DNA of 43,376 bases from positions 1-43,376 of the IMG/VR virus record IMGVR_UViG_3300046002_003911; one strand, 5' to 3'. The notes beneath the pieces were generated by a model that was not told where the DNA came from, did no database searches, and saw only the letters and a program-made list of their open reading frames with translations. The number at the start of each line of letters is the position of its first letter. Position 1 is the stretch's first letter. This document shows, piece by piece, positions 24,007-30,585 of the stretch. Position numbers and translations under genes: made by a program. Source of the stretch: a virus.

Positions 24007-24209
24007 AATATATCGTGTACGAACAGCGTAAGCCTACTGAATTGCATAAGAACGGTAAAGATTTCAATATGAACCTTGTTGAAATTGGAGAAGTTCATGT
24101 AGGTGTAGGCGAGTGTCCTATCTTTGCTGCGAAGAGTAAGTATAAAATCGCAAGGCCAGTTGTTGAAAATACGAACGGTTATTCACCAAGAGAATTAGGA
24201 GTACTATGA
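24003..24209 (+). CDS. Small hypothetical protein, 68 aa
   Basis: The ATG at 24003 overlaps the previous stop and has GGAG upstream. It reads as a small mixed alpha/beta domain (NLVEIGEVHVGVGECPIF). AGGAG near its end serves the following gene. No family recognised. Confidence 0.6.
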   Translation: MKYIVYEQRKPTELHKNGKDFNMNLVEIGEVHVGVGECPIFAAKSKYKIARPVVENTNGYSPRELGVL

Positions 24210-24385
24210 TGCCCGTAAGAACAGTCTATATTACAGATGATGATTCACAATTTGAAACACCTGAAGCTGCTGAATTGTACGAATTCATACAATTGATTCC
24301 TGGATGCTATGCTGACAAGTATCTAACCAGGACAATAGCAGAAGCTGTTTCTGAAAAATATCAAAAGATTAATGAGGAGGTTTAA
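24209..24385 (+). CDS. Small acidic hypothetical protein, 58 aa
   Basis: Two tandem ATGs (24206 and 24209) are possible; AGGAG spacing of 7 bases favours 24209. It is acidic and helical (ETPEAAELYEFIQLIPG). GAGGAGG at its 3' end is the ribosome binding site of the next gene. Function unknown. Confidence 0.6.
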   Translation: MPVRTVYITDDDSQFETPEAAELYEFIQLIPGCYADKYLTRTIAEAVSEKYQKINEEV

Positions 24386-24387
24386 TC

Positions 24388-24573
24388 ATGAACATCGATC
24401 TTGAAGATAGATGTGATCATTGTCACGGGTACGGTGATATTGAAGATGAAGAACATGATTTTGAATTAACCAAGTGTTCGAAATGCGGTGGCAAAGGTGT
24501 GATTCCAACTGAAGTCGGAAAGTCCATTTTAGAATTTGTTAAAAGACACTTAGGAGTTAGTCATGAGTCATGA
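24388..24573 (+). CDS. DnaJ-type zinc-finger protein, 61 aa
   Basis: Two CxxCxGxG repeats, CDHCHGYG (about 9-16) and CSKCGGKG (about 31-38), match the cysteine-rich zinc module of DnaJ without a J domain. Such stand-alone modules may bind peptides or zinc. It overlaps the DUF932 gene by 11 bases. Confidence 0.75.
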   Translation: MNIDLEDRCDHCHGYGDIEDEEHDFELTKCSKCGGKGVIPTEVGKSILEFVKRHLGVSHES

Positions 24574-25603
24574 ATTAGATTTTTCTACAGGTGATGCGGC
24601 GTTTGCCTATGTCAACCAACCGGCGTGGCACGGGTTGGGATTCCAATTGGATGCGGGTGCTACTATTGAAAATTGGGCCAAAGCGGCTCGTATGGAATGG
24701 GAGATTTTTCGTGCTCCTGTGAAGTTTGATGTCTTCCGTGACAAACCTGTTTCTGAAGATGAAAAATTATCAGGAGTATCTGAACTCACGGAGACTTTGA
24801 TTTATCCTGACAAGCATGTGTTGTTCCGTAGTGATACGAATGCACCGTTATCTGTAGTCAGCCCGACTTACAACATCGTACAGCCGGTAGAAGTTCTTGA
24901 ATTCTACCGTGACCTTGTTGGTACAGCAGACATGCAACTTGAAACGGCAGGTGTATTGTTCGGTGGTCGGCGTTTCTGGGCGCTTGCCAATTCCGGACGA
25001 ATGATTGAACTAGCAGGAACAAAGGTTGACGGGGTATCTATACCCGATACGGTCAAAGGTTATCTCTTGTTAACAACAAGTTGTGACGGTACGTTGGCAA
25101 CGACTGCACAATTTACATCTGTTCGCGTTGTTTGTAATAACACTTTATCAATTGCTACAAAGGAAAATAATGGTAAGATCAAAGTTCCTCACAACCGAGT
25201 CTGGAAACCTGAAGAAGTCAAGGTTCAATTGGGCTTTATTGATAACGGTTGGAACCAGTTCGCTGATAACCTTGGTCTTTTGTCTGATCGTGTTGTTCCT
25301 CGTGATAAGGCAATAGAGTACTTGATCACATTGTTTGGTGACATTAACATTCCGGTTGACCAACAAAGTCCTGCAGTAAGCAATAAATGTGCCGAGGCGT
25401 GGGCGTTATTCACAGGGCAAGGGAAAGGCTCAACTTATGCAAGTTCAGATGGGACTTGGTTCGGTTTGATGAATTCAATTACTGAAATGATGGATCATCA
25501 TACAGGACATAGAACAGTAGATACCAAATTGAACTCAAGTTGGTATGGCGCTGGGAATGCTTTTAAAACGAAGGCGTTTGAATTAGCTTTAGAAATGTCT
25601 TAA
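24563..25603 (+). CDS. DUF932 phage/plasmid-like protein
   Basis: A 346-aa protein matching the DUF932 pattern. It begins with the AWHGLG motif (about 21-26), has the TRVRCVCNNTL-like segment here written SVRVVCNNTLSIA (about 181-193) and ends with an HH/T-rich DHHTGHRT stretch. DUF932 proteins are widespread on plasmids and phages and often sit beside RecT-like or ssDNA-binding genes; their biochemical role is unsettled. This copy sits after small zinc proteins and ends its operon, with a new promoter starting 2 bases after the stop. Confidence 0.85.
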   Translation: MSHELDFSTGDAAFAYVNQPAWHGLGFQLDAGATIENWAKAARMEWEIFRAPVKFDVFRDKPVSEDEKLSGVSELTETLIYPDKHVLFRSDTNAPLSVVSPTYNIVQPVEVLEFYRDLVGTADMQLETAGVLFGGRRFWALANSGRMIELAGTKVDGVSIPDTVKGYLLLTTSCDGTLATTAQFTSVRVVCNNTLSIATKENNGKIKVPHNRVWKPEEVKVQLGFIDNGWNQFADNLGLLSDRVVPRDKAIEYLITLFGDINIPVDQQSPAVSNKCAEAWALFTGQGKGSTYASSDGTWFGLMNSITEMMDHHTGHRTVDTKLNSSWYGAGNAFKTKAFELALEMS

Positions 25604-25604
25604 T

Positions 25605-25652
25605 TAGTAAATGAATTTGCCGTATGGCATAATGTTGTACGGCAATTTTACC
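25605..25652 (+). promoter_or_regulatory. Promoter overlapping a palindrome
   Basis: A weak -35 (TAGTAA, 25605-25610), 17-bp spacer, CATAAT (25628-25633). An inverted repeat TTGCCGTA...TACGGCAA (25617-25645) encloses the -10 box, as at 2911-2935 and 5008-5032. It could be an operator or a transcript-start hairpin. Confidence 0.6.
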
Positions 25653-25673
25653 GTTTATGATAAAGGTAAGGAA

Positions 25674-25868
25674 ATGAAAATGACTGATATGGAAGAACTT
25701 CGTAAGTCAATTAACATACTCTGGGTGATGTATGTCCAGGCAAGTGATAGAAATCTTTTAATCAAAGATGAAATTCATGAACATTTGTCACATCTGTTAG
25801 AAGTACATGGGGAAATTGCCAATAAAATTGAGGCCAACACCTTAGTGCTTCGTAACACTTACCAATAA
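25674..25868 (+). CDS. Small helical protein, 64 aa
   Basis: AAAGG spaced 7 bases favours the ATG at 25674; the ATG at 25680 is also possible. The product is a long helix (RNLLIKDEIHEHLSHLLEVH), probably a coiled-coil dimer. First gene of an operon of small acidic helical proteins. Function unknown. Confidence 0.6.
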   Translation: MKMTDMEELRKSINILWVMYVQASDRNLLIKDEIHEHLSHLLEVHGEIANKIEANTLVLRNTYQ

Positions 25869-25878
25869 AGGAGTTATC

Positions 25879-26154
25879 ATGATGATAGAGTTAATCATAA
25901 AAGAGATGATTGCTAAGGCGCTTGAAGAGCGTCATAGCTTGGGCGTTACTTCAGCAGTTGAAGAAGTTATTGAGAACAACTACGATTTTGCTGATAAATC
26001 AGACGTAGCGTCAATAGTTGAAGATGCGATCAGTGACTTTGATTTAGTAACTAAAGATGAAATGCAGCAATTTATTAGGGCTGAGATCAGAAAACAAGTA
26101 CGCGAAACTATTAAAAATGCAATGATAGTTCATTTAGAATTAGGAGGTTTTTAA
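25879..26154 (+). CDS. Acidic helical protein, 91 aa
   Basis: AAAGGAG precedes tandem ATGs at 25879/25882. It is rich in Glu, Asp, Val and Ile (VEEVIENNYDFADKSDVASI), suggesting a helical bundle. It abuts the next gene (TAATG). No family recognised. Confidence 0.6.
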   Translation: MMIELIIKEMIAKALEERHSLGVTSAVEEVIENNYDFADKSDVASIVEDAISDFDLVTKDEMQQFIRAEIRKQVRETIKNAMIVHLELGGF

Positions 26155-26390
26155 TGAATATTGTCAGCTTATTCCCTAACCAAACGGACACTTCTACGCT
26201 AGAGCAACCTTCTGAACTGTTATATGAACTGTTCAACTTTAAATCTTATGATAAGATAGTAGTCATTGGTATCAAAGATATCAACGGGTCGTGGACTACA
26301 GAGTTTCATAAAGCAGGTGCGACCAATGCGGAAGCCAATCTCGCAGTTGATTTAATTAAAGACCACATTCTTAAAGGATTGCTAGCATGA
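26154..26390 (+). CDS. Hypothetical protein, 78 aa
   Basis: TAGGAGG is a near-consensus ribosome binding site upstream. The core YDKIVVIGIKDINGSWTTEF is a strand pair followed by a C-terminal helix (EANLAVDLIKDHIL). Similar small proteins are seen in phages, without known function. Confidence 0.6.
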   Translation: MNIVSLFPNQTDTSTLEQPSELLYELFNFKSYDKIVVIGIKDINGSWTTEFHKAGATNAEANLAVDLIKDHILKGLLA

Positions 26391-26515
26391 AAAAGTTTGA
26401 AAAGATCATGTACAAAGGTGCTGTTCGCAGTATTCGTAAATCGATTATACGGGCAAATCATATCACCAGACAGGCTGAAATTGAAGCAGAAAAACCTGTT
26501 AAGAAAAAGAAATAA
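26387..26515 (+). CDS. Tiny very basic protein, 42 aa
   Basis: ATGA overlap with the previous gene and AAAGGA upstream. The product is strongly basic (SIRKSIIRANHITRQ and a KKKK tail), so it may bind nucleic acid. The terminator lies just after it. Confidence 0.6.
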   Translation: MKKFEKIMYKGAVRSIRKSIIRANHITRQAEIEAEKPVKKKK

Positions 26516-26524
26516 TGACTGCAA

Positions 26525-26548
26525 ACAGGGCGTTAAACGCCCTGTTTT
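26525..26548 (+). terminator. Rho-independent terminator
   Basis: ACAGGGCG pairs with CGCCCTGT around TTAAA, followed by TTTT. It closes the operon starting at 25605. Confidence 0.9.
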
Positions 26549-26606
26549 GCTTTGTGCATGGCGTTACATAGGTTTATTGTTTTGAGCGCATTGTGGGTAG
26601 GTTATA

Positions 26607-26660
26607 TTGTGTTTGAATGGTATTGTGGTTATTATTTGTTTGCCGCGCCATTGCGGTACT
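26607..26660 (+). promoter_or_regulatory. Promoter with 5' leader hairpin
   Basis: TTGTGT (26607-26612), 17-bp spacer starting TTGAATG, TATTAT (26630-26635). The transcript then folds as TGCCGC...GCGGTA (about 26641-26658) before ATAGGGG. Same cassette as 28477-28530, 28939-28990 and 31014-31070. Confidence 0.8.
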
Positions 26661-26676
26661 TTATAGGGGCTACAAA

Positions 26677-26877
26677 ATGAAAACAGTGCAAGATTTACAA
26701 AGTCGTATTCTTAAAGAAGTTTGTTCTGCTGAAGTTTATAAGATTGTTGAAGATGCTATTGAAACAATCAAGTTTCTTGAAGCTCAGGTCGGGTTTCGTA
26801 ATGGTGAAGTTAAACGGTTGACAGAAATGAATAAACGTCAAACCAAAATGCTTGAACAATGTGGGTATGGAGAATAA
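26677..26877 (+). CDS. Small coiled-coil protein, 66 aa
   Basis: AGGGG upstream selects the ATG at 26677; the longer frame lies in the leader hairpin. The second half (FLEAQVGFRNGEVKRLTEMN) is a coiled coil. Function unknown. Confidence 0.65.
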   Translation: MKTVQDLQSRILKEVCSAEVYKIVEDAIETIKFLEAQVGFRNGEVKRLTEMNKRQTKMLEQCGYGE

Positions 26878-26878
26878 A

Positions 26879-27064
26879 ATGAACTACGCAGAATTGTTAC
26901 AGCAGTTTCAAAACGGGTTAATCTCTTTAACTGAGTTTGTTTTCAATATGAAAGAACTTGGTTATGATATTTCCAGCATCAGAAATAGCGAACAAGGTCT
27001 TATTCTTGATTGCTATGACACATCTGATAAATTTTATGTTATCCAAACAACCTATCGTTTGTAA
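26879..27064 (+). CDS. Small hypothetical protein, 61 aa
   Basis: GGAG sits about 9 bases before the ATG at 26879. The protein pairs an N-terminal helix (YAELLQQFQNGLISLTEFV) with a C-terminal strand pair. It follows the previous stop by 1 base. Function unknown. Confidence 0.6.
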   Translation: MNYAELLQQFQNGLISLTEFVFNMKELGYDISSIRNSEQGLILDCYDTSDKFYVIQTTYRL

Positions 27065-27076
27065 GAGGTAAATAAA

Positions 27077-27238
27077 ATGGACTACGAATGCGATGTCTTG
27101 AGTTCTTTAATGGCGAACGGCGAAAGCCGTGCAGAAGCTGAAGAAGAGTTATATGGTCTGCGCTGTGCAGAAATTGAATCTGATTATCTTAGTCAGTACG
27201 AAGAGTCTGACTATAACGGTTACGATTGGGGGTTTTAA
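27077..27238 (+). CDS. Small very acidic protein, 53 aa
   Basis: GAGGT precedes the ATG. The product has many Glu/Asp and Tyr (AEAEEELYG, DYLSQYEESDYNGYDWGF) and a net charge far below zero. It could mimic DNA, a known strategy of phage inhibitors, but this is speculation. The stop overlaps the next start. Confidence 0.55.
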   Translation: MDYECDVLSSLMANGESRAEAEEELYGLRCAEIESDYLSQYEESDYNGYDWGF

Positions 27239-27444
27239 TGATATTACATTTGGTAAATTCTATGCAGGTAGAAGTCAAGGGTTATGATATCTATGAAATG
27301 ACTGAACTTTACGGTGAGATGGAGGGTTACGTTGAAATCAAAACACCTCACGTAGAGTTCTTAGTAATAGATGATATGGAAGAACTTAACACGGCAATCA
27401 AACAAGATGTTGCCGAACTTCAACGCAAACTGAACGGTGGTTAA
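27238..27444 (+). CDS. Small acidic hypothetical protein, 68 aa
   Basis: The ATG at 27238 overlaps the previous stop (TAATG), with GGGGG 6 bases upstream. Strands (VEVKGYDIYEM) alternate with a C-terminal helix (NTAIKQDVAELQRKL). Function unknown. Confidence 0.6.
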   Translation: MILHLVNSMQVEVKGYDIYEMTELYGEMEGYVEIKTPHVEFLVIDDMEELNTAIKQDVAELQRKLNGG

Positions 27445-27445
27445 A

Positions 27446-27625
27446 ATGAAGACTGATCCTTGGAAGGAGGCGTGCAAGCGCCAGTTACAACTCTTGAAGA
27501 TTAAAGGAGATGAGATTTGTGAATTGAATGAAATCATTAGGAACAAGAATGAAGAGATTGAATTGTTTAAGGAACAAATTCTTTATCTACAGGAGTTGAG
27601 AGATGAAATGGAATATGATCGTTAG
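27446..27625 (+). CDS. Small coiled-coil protein, 59 aa
   Basis: The ATG at 27446 follows the previous stop by one base. Nearly the whole protein is a charged coiled coil (LNEIIRNKNEEIELFKEQIL). Last gene before a hairpin and a new promoter. Function unknown. Confidence 0.6.
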   Translation: MKTDPWKEACKRQLQLLKIKGDEICELNEIIRNKNEEIELFKEQILYLQELRDEMEYDR

Positions 27626-27635
27626 TTAAATCTAT

Positions 27636-27666
27636 TTGTCTTGACAGTTCTTAACTGTCAAGACAA
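27636..27666 (+). other. Perfect 14-bp inverted repeat without T run
   Basis: TTGTCTTGACAGTT (27636-27649) and AACTGTCAAGACAA (27653-27666) pair perfectly around CTT. Neither strand has a T run after it, so an operator, an RNase III processing site or a non-canonical terminator are all possible. Confidence 0.7.
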
Positions 27667-27685
27667 CGATGAGCGAAAATAATTG

Positions 27686-27714
27686 TTGTGTTTTCATGTA
27701 ACAGGTAGTAAAAT
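27686..27714 (+). promoter_or_regulatory. Sigma70-like promoter of the structured leader
   Basis: TTGTGT (27686-27691), 17-bp spacer, TAAAAT (27709-27714). The predicted start, near 27721, lies at the base of the four-helix structure that follows. Confidence 0.75.
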
Positions 27715-27723
27715 TCTTGTTGT

Positions 27724-27804
27724 GGTGATAGGCGCTCGGTGAAGTTGGCGGTCGGTGTGATATTAATTCTATCCGACAAAGGGTGAAGACCTTGACCTAT
27801 CACC
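27724..27804 (+). ncRNA. Candidate structured leader RNA (four-helix junction)
   Basis: A perfect 9-bp closing stem (GGTGATAGG 27724-27732 with CCTATCACC 27796-27804) encloses three short helices with almost no unpaired bases between them: CGC/GCG (27733-27735/27748-27750), GTCGG/CCGAC (27751-27755/27773-27777) and AAGG/CCTT (27779-27782/27790-27793). A T-rich stretch follows (27805-27820), then the ribosome binding site of the next gene. It may be a cis-regulatory RNA, an attenuator or a small RNA processed from the leader. No known class recognised. Confidence 0.55.
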
Positions 27805-27847
27805 TTTAATCTTTTTAATTGTTGCCGGAACGGCGTAGGAGAATGAA

Positions 27848-28396
27848 ATGAATGATCAAGTTGAAGTTGTTGAGAATGATGACGTATTGATTGCTGACAA
27901 GGCTGGTTTGCTGGTAGCCAATGGTGAAGACGGTACGGTTGAGATCATCGGTTGGGTTATGAAAGATGAAGAGTACGAGATGAATGAAGGTGAGGCGTTA
28001 ATCACGCATCACAAAACAGCTGAAAAGCTCGGCATTCTTGAAGTGTTCAATCAGATGAAAGCTGAAAACGCCCCGGTCAAAACCAAGAAAGTCAAAGATG
28101 AAAACGGTGAACCTGTTGAGCGTAAGCCTCGCGGTCCTCGGATTGAGCGTACAGGTGAATACACAATCAACAAACCGGAACTGTTGGAAGGTGATGCTTG
28201 TGAACGTACCGACCTGTGTAATTTGATCAAACAATGCACGACTGTTGAACAGTTCAATGAATCTGCCCCGAAAACTTTCAAGCACCCCGGTCGTGATGGA
28301 ACAATGAAAGAATTGACTACCTCTGGTTTCTTAGGTTATCTATTCAAGCGTGAGATCATTGTATCGGTTACTGATGCTGTTACTGATGCTGAGTAA
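27848..28396 (+). CDS. Acidic phage protein, 182 aa, probably highly expressed
   Basis: TAGGAG lies about 8 bases before the ATG. The N-terminal third is acidic (EVVENDDVLIADKAG, MNEGEALITHH). A linker rich in Lys, Pro and Arg (KPRGPRIERTGEY, about 92-104) leads to a helical C-terminal domain (DLCNLIKQCTTVEQF). It has its own promoter, the four-helix leader and its own terminator, so it is separately controlled and likely abundant. No family recognised. A nucleoid-like or host-targeting protein are guesses. Confidence 0.7.
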   Translation: MNDQVEVVENDDVLIADKAGLLVANGEDGTVEIIGWVMKDEEYEMNEGEALITHHKTAEKLGILEVFNQMKAENAPVKTKKVKDENGEPVERKPRGPRIERTGEYTINKPELLEGDACERTDLCNLIKQCTTVEQFNESAPKTFKHPGRDGTMKELTTSGFLGYLFKREIIVSVTDAVTDAE

Positions 28397-28437
28397 TTAA
28401 TTGTCTCCTTGGTGGAAGTGGTGAAAATCCACTCTTT

Positions 28438-28467
28438 GTCCCGTCAGATGTTTTGACGGGACTTTTT
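28438..28467 (+). terminator. Rho-independent terminator
   Basis: GTCCCGTCA (28438-28446) pairs with TGACGGGAC (28454-28462), followed by TTTTT. It ends the single-gene unit at 27848. Confidence 0.93.
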
Positions 28468-28476
28468 ATTTGTGGG

Positions 28477-28530
28477 TTGTGTTTGAATGTGGGGTATGGC
28501 ATTATGTGCTTGCCGTTATGTGGCGGTACT
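28477..28530 (+). promoter_or_regulatory. Promoter with 5' leader hairpin
   Basis: TTGTGT (28477-28482), 17-bp spacer starting TTGAATG, CATTAT (28500-28505). TGCCG...CGGTA (about 28510-28530) forms a leader hairpin; TATAGGTG precedes the ATG at 28547. Confidence 0.78.
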
Positions 28531-28546
28531 TTTATATAGGTGAAAT

Positions 28547-28807
28547 ATGCTCTACGTCAAAGTGAAAAATACGGTAAGACCGTACAGTGGTGAAATTATT
28601 GGCCGTCGTGTAGTTGTCGCGGCAAACAACAATTCAGGTAATCCAAAGTTTGATAAGCAAAACTCATTAGGTAATAGAATGAGTTTCCGCAAGCCTTATC
28701 TAATTGCCGAGTCGTCTGACCTTATGGATGTTGGTGACCCTGAAGCCTATCTTATCTCATTCTTAACAGGTTTGGGAATGGGTGAACAGTTTGAAATGGT
28801 GGGGTAA
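28547..28807 (+). CDS. Hypothetical protein, 86 aa
   Basis: AGGTG is upstream of the ATG. The protein is basic and beta-rich at the N terminus (YVKVKNTVRPYSGEIIGRRV). Function unknown. Confidence 0.6.
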   Translation: MLYVKVKNTVRPYSGEIIGRRVVVAANNNSGNPKFDKQNSLGNRMSFRKPYLIAESSDLMDVGDPEAYLISFLTGLGMGEQFEMVG

Positions 28808-28812
28808 TGAAA

Positions 28813-28935
28813 ATGGGCGTCTGTTATCCAATGGTTGTTAATATCAAGCCGTTGAAGAATGGGTTCTTTCACTGTGGTATGATTCATAAGTGGAAGGTTG
28901 TCTTTGTATTCTCTTACAATTTCAACTATTTATAA
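28813..28935 (+). CDS. Tiny hypothetical protein, 40 aa
   Basis: GGGG spacing favours the ATG at 28813 over 28807. The product has two Cys and an aromatic C terminus (WKVVFVFSYNFNYL). The downstream promoter begins 4 bases after the stop. It could be a short real gene or a chance frame; the good ribosome binding site is the main support. Confidence 0.45.
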   Translation: MGVCYPMVVNIKPLKNGFFHCGMIHKWKVVFVFSYNFNYL

Positions 28936-28938
28936 CAC

Positions 28939-28995
28939 TTGTTAAAGAACAGCGGCAAGCGTAGTATTTGTTTGCCGCAATTTTAGCGGTAATCT
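28939..28995 (+). promoter_or_regulatory. Promoter with 5' leader hairpin
   Basis: TTGTTA (28939-28944), 17-bp spacer (AAGAACAGCG...), TAGTAT (28962-28967). The transcript starts with TTGCCGC...GCGGTAA (about 28971-28992), then ATAGGGG. Most of the -35, spacer and leader match the promoter at 31014-31070. Confidence 0.82.
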
Positions 28996-29011
28996 TATAG
29001 GGGTAATGAAA

Positions 29012-29320
29012 ATGTCTGAACAACTGAAACGTGTACAAGTTGGTAGAAATAAAATGAGTTTTGAACCTACCGAACTCCAGTGGTTTATCATTGATATCTT
29101 TGACTTTCATCAAATTCACGTAGTTGAACGTGCTCAAAAAGAGTTTCTTGAACAATGGGTTGAACCAGAGGATTCTGAAAATATACTAGGAATAATCGCA
29201 ACACTTGATCAAGATCAATTAGATTATTTGGCAGATCCTGACAATCATCAAGAAGTTGAGAGAACAATTCCTGTTCCGTTATTGAAATGGGTTAATGATC
29301 TAGCGGATAGGATGTTTTAA
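29012..29320 (+). CDS. Hypothetical protein, 102 aa
   Basis: AGGGG spaced 8 bases favours the ATG at 29012. The protein is acidic and helical (FIIDIFDFHQIHVVERAQKE; DQDQLDYLADPDNHQEVERT). First gene of an operon running to about 30400. Function unknown. Confidence 0.65.
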   Translation: MSEQLKRVQVGRNKMSFEPTELQWFIIDIFDFHQIHVVERAQKEFLEQWVEPEDSENILGIIATLDQDQLDYLADPDNHQEVERTIPVPLLKWVNDLADRMF

Positions 29321-29361
29321 CCTACATTTATCCACTTGTCGCAACTTTATAGGGGTAAGAA

Positions 29362-29517
29362 ATGTTCAATGTTCAATTAACAACACGTCAACTTGAATTG
29401 ATGAAACTTTGGTTAGATTGTTCAACGTTCAACGAATTCAAACGAAAGTCTGAAGCAGATGCTTCAGAAATTTATCAACTCATCAAACCATTTGAACAAG
29501 CGAAGGAAATAAAATGA
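29362..29517 (+). CDS. Small helical protein, 51 aa
   Basis: AGGGG precedes the ATG by 7 bases. The product is helical (TTRQLELMKLWLDCSTFNEF). ATGA overlap with the next gene. Function unknown. Confidence 0.6.
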   Translation: MFNVQLTTRQLELMKLWLDCSTFNEFKRKSEADASEIYQLIKPFEQAKEIK

Positions 29518-29702
29518 ACTACGAAATCTTATTGTTGATACCGTTCTTTGTCGGTGCAGCGTTCTTAATCAAGATGATTTGGCAGGAGCACGTGTCCATG
29601 TGTTCTTATGCCGAAGAGGTTGAGCACCCGTTGCAATTTCTTGTGTTAGAGAAAGACGGCCTACTGTATGTAGTGCCAAAATCTAAAGGAAACAAATCAT
29701 GA
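29514..29702 (+). CDS. Small single-span membrane protein, 62 aa
   Basis: Residues 4-22 are a transmembrane helix (EILLLIPFFVGAAFLIKMI). The remainder is polar with a C-terminal strand pair (LLYVVPKSKG). It overlaps both neighbours. Function unknown; a membrane-targeted early protein is possible. Confidence 0.65.
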   Translation: MNYEILLLIPFFVGAAFLIKMIWQEHVSMCSYAEEVEHPLQFLVLEKDGLLYVVPKSKGNKS

Positions 29703-29935
29703 TCAAGGTTAACTTTGAAGTTACTGATACCCTTGGCGGTGAGGCCAATTATTCGTGGGTTGAGCGCGGTAGTTTGGAGTTCAAGTTACATCCTACGCAG
29801 CGCCAAATAGTTCAAGCATTGAAGAAGTTTGCAGGGTTGACAGGTATCAAATGTCGTAAGGATGATTATGGTGATCAAATCGCATTGCATCCTGCAAAAA
29901 TGTGTATCGTTGCTTTTGCCAATATGGAGTATTGA
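29699..29935 (+). CDS. Hypothetical protein, 78 aa
   Basis: ATGA overlap with the preceding gene and AAAGGAA upstream. The protein is basic, with LHPTQRQIVQALKKFAGLTG as a helix and a possible C/H pair at the end. Function unknown. Confidence 0.6.
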   Translation: MIKVNFEVTDTLGGEANYSWVERGSLEFKLHPTQRQIVQALKKFAGLTGIKCRKDDYGDQIALHPAKMCIVAFANMEY

Positions 29936-29936
29936 A

Positions 29937-30170
29937 ATGAGAACAATTGAATTAGAAATTGAGATTAACGATACGAAAGTGCCAATGGGCAAGTTATTCA
30001 ACGCCATCGGCTATTTATCTACATGGAATCAAACCTCTTATCCAAAGGTTGTGATTTACAATGATGGTAAGGATGCTGATCTTATGGCACACTACTACAA
30101 GGAGAATGGTTCACACGGCTATACAATCGGTGCAGTCTGGCATGGTGATGATTACGGATTTCATTCTTAA
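29937..30170 (+). CDS. Hypothetical protein, 77 aa
   Basis: The ATG at 29937 has GGAG upstream and follows the previous stop by one base. The C-terminal part contains HGYTIGAVWHGDDYGFH, rich in His and Gly, perhaps a metal site. Function unknown. Confidence 0.6.
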   Translation: MRTIELEIEINDTKVPMGKLFNAIGYLSTWNQTSYPKVVIYNDGKDADLMAHYYKENGSHGYTIGAVWHGDDYGFHS

Positions 30171-30184
30171 TAAGGGGTATTGAA

Positions 30185-30400
30185 ATGTCGCATTCATGGG
30201 AAGAAGCAGTTCGGCGCAGTCAATCTGGTCCTCGGTTTGTTGTAGATCCAAGTGAGAACTACGAGCAAATGTTGGAGCGGTTCAATAAAGAAGTTGCCGC
30301 GTTGTCAGTTCGTAAACCAGAGTCCAATGGTTACTGGACACCGGAACGGATTGCAGATTATAATGCGTATCATAAGCGCAATCCACATGACAATAGTTAA
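30185..30400 (+). CDS. Hypothetical protein, 71 aa
   Basis: AAGGGG lies upstream of the ATG. The product is polar, with a WTPERIADYNAYHKR segment near the C terminus. It is the last gene of the rightward early block and is closed by a strong terminator. Confidence 0.6.
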   Translation: MSHSWEEAVRRSQSGPRFVVDPSENYEQMLERFNKEVAALSVRKPESNGYWTPERIADYNAYHKRNPHDNS

Positions 30401-30421
30401 TCGTTGTCAAACGTAGTTCTA

Positions 30422-30445
30422 ATCCCGCCTTTGAGCGGGATTTTT
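30422..30445 (+). terminator. Rho-independent terminator
   Basis: ATCCCGC (30422-30428) pairs with GCGGGAT (30435-30441), followed by TTTTT. The 140 bases after it (30446-30585) hold no gene. They carry a GGTAG-rich stretch at 30481-30504 that resembles, inverted, 35125-35155. Confidence 0.93.
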
Positions 30446-30585
30446 ATTGCCTGTAATGCCGGTAAGCGTGGCAGAGCAAGGTAGTGGGTAGGGTAGCATA
30501 GGCCAGGGTGTTCAAATGGTAGCAATGGGCGGTATATTGCTCGTATGGGGCATGGTTTTATGGCGCTTTACCTGTTTTATGGCGG

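Noticed and set aside
30448-30585. tRNA gene (a TTCAAAT word and GC-rich stretch)
   Set aside because: No cloverleaf with acceptor stem and anticodon arm can be drawn. No tRNA was found elsewhere by eye either.
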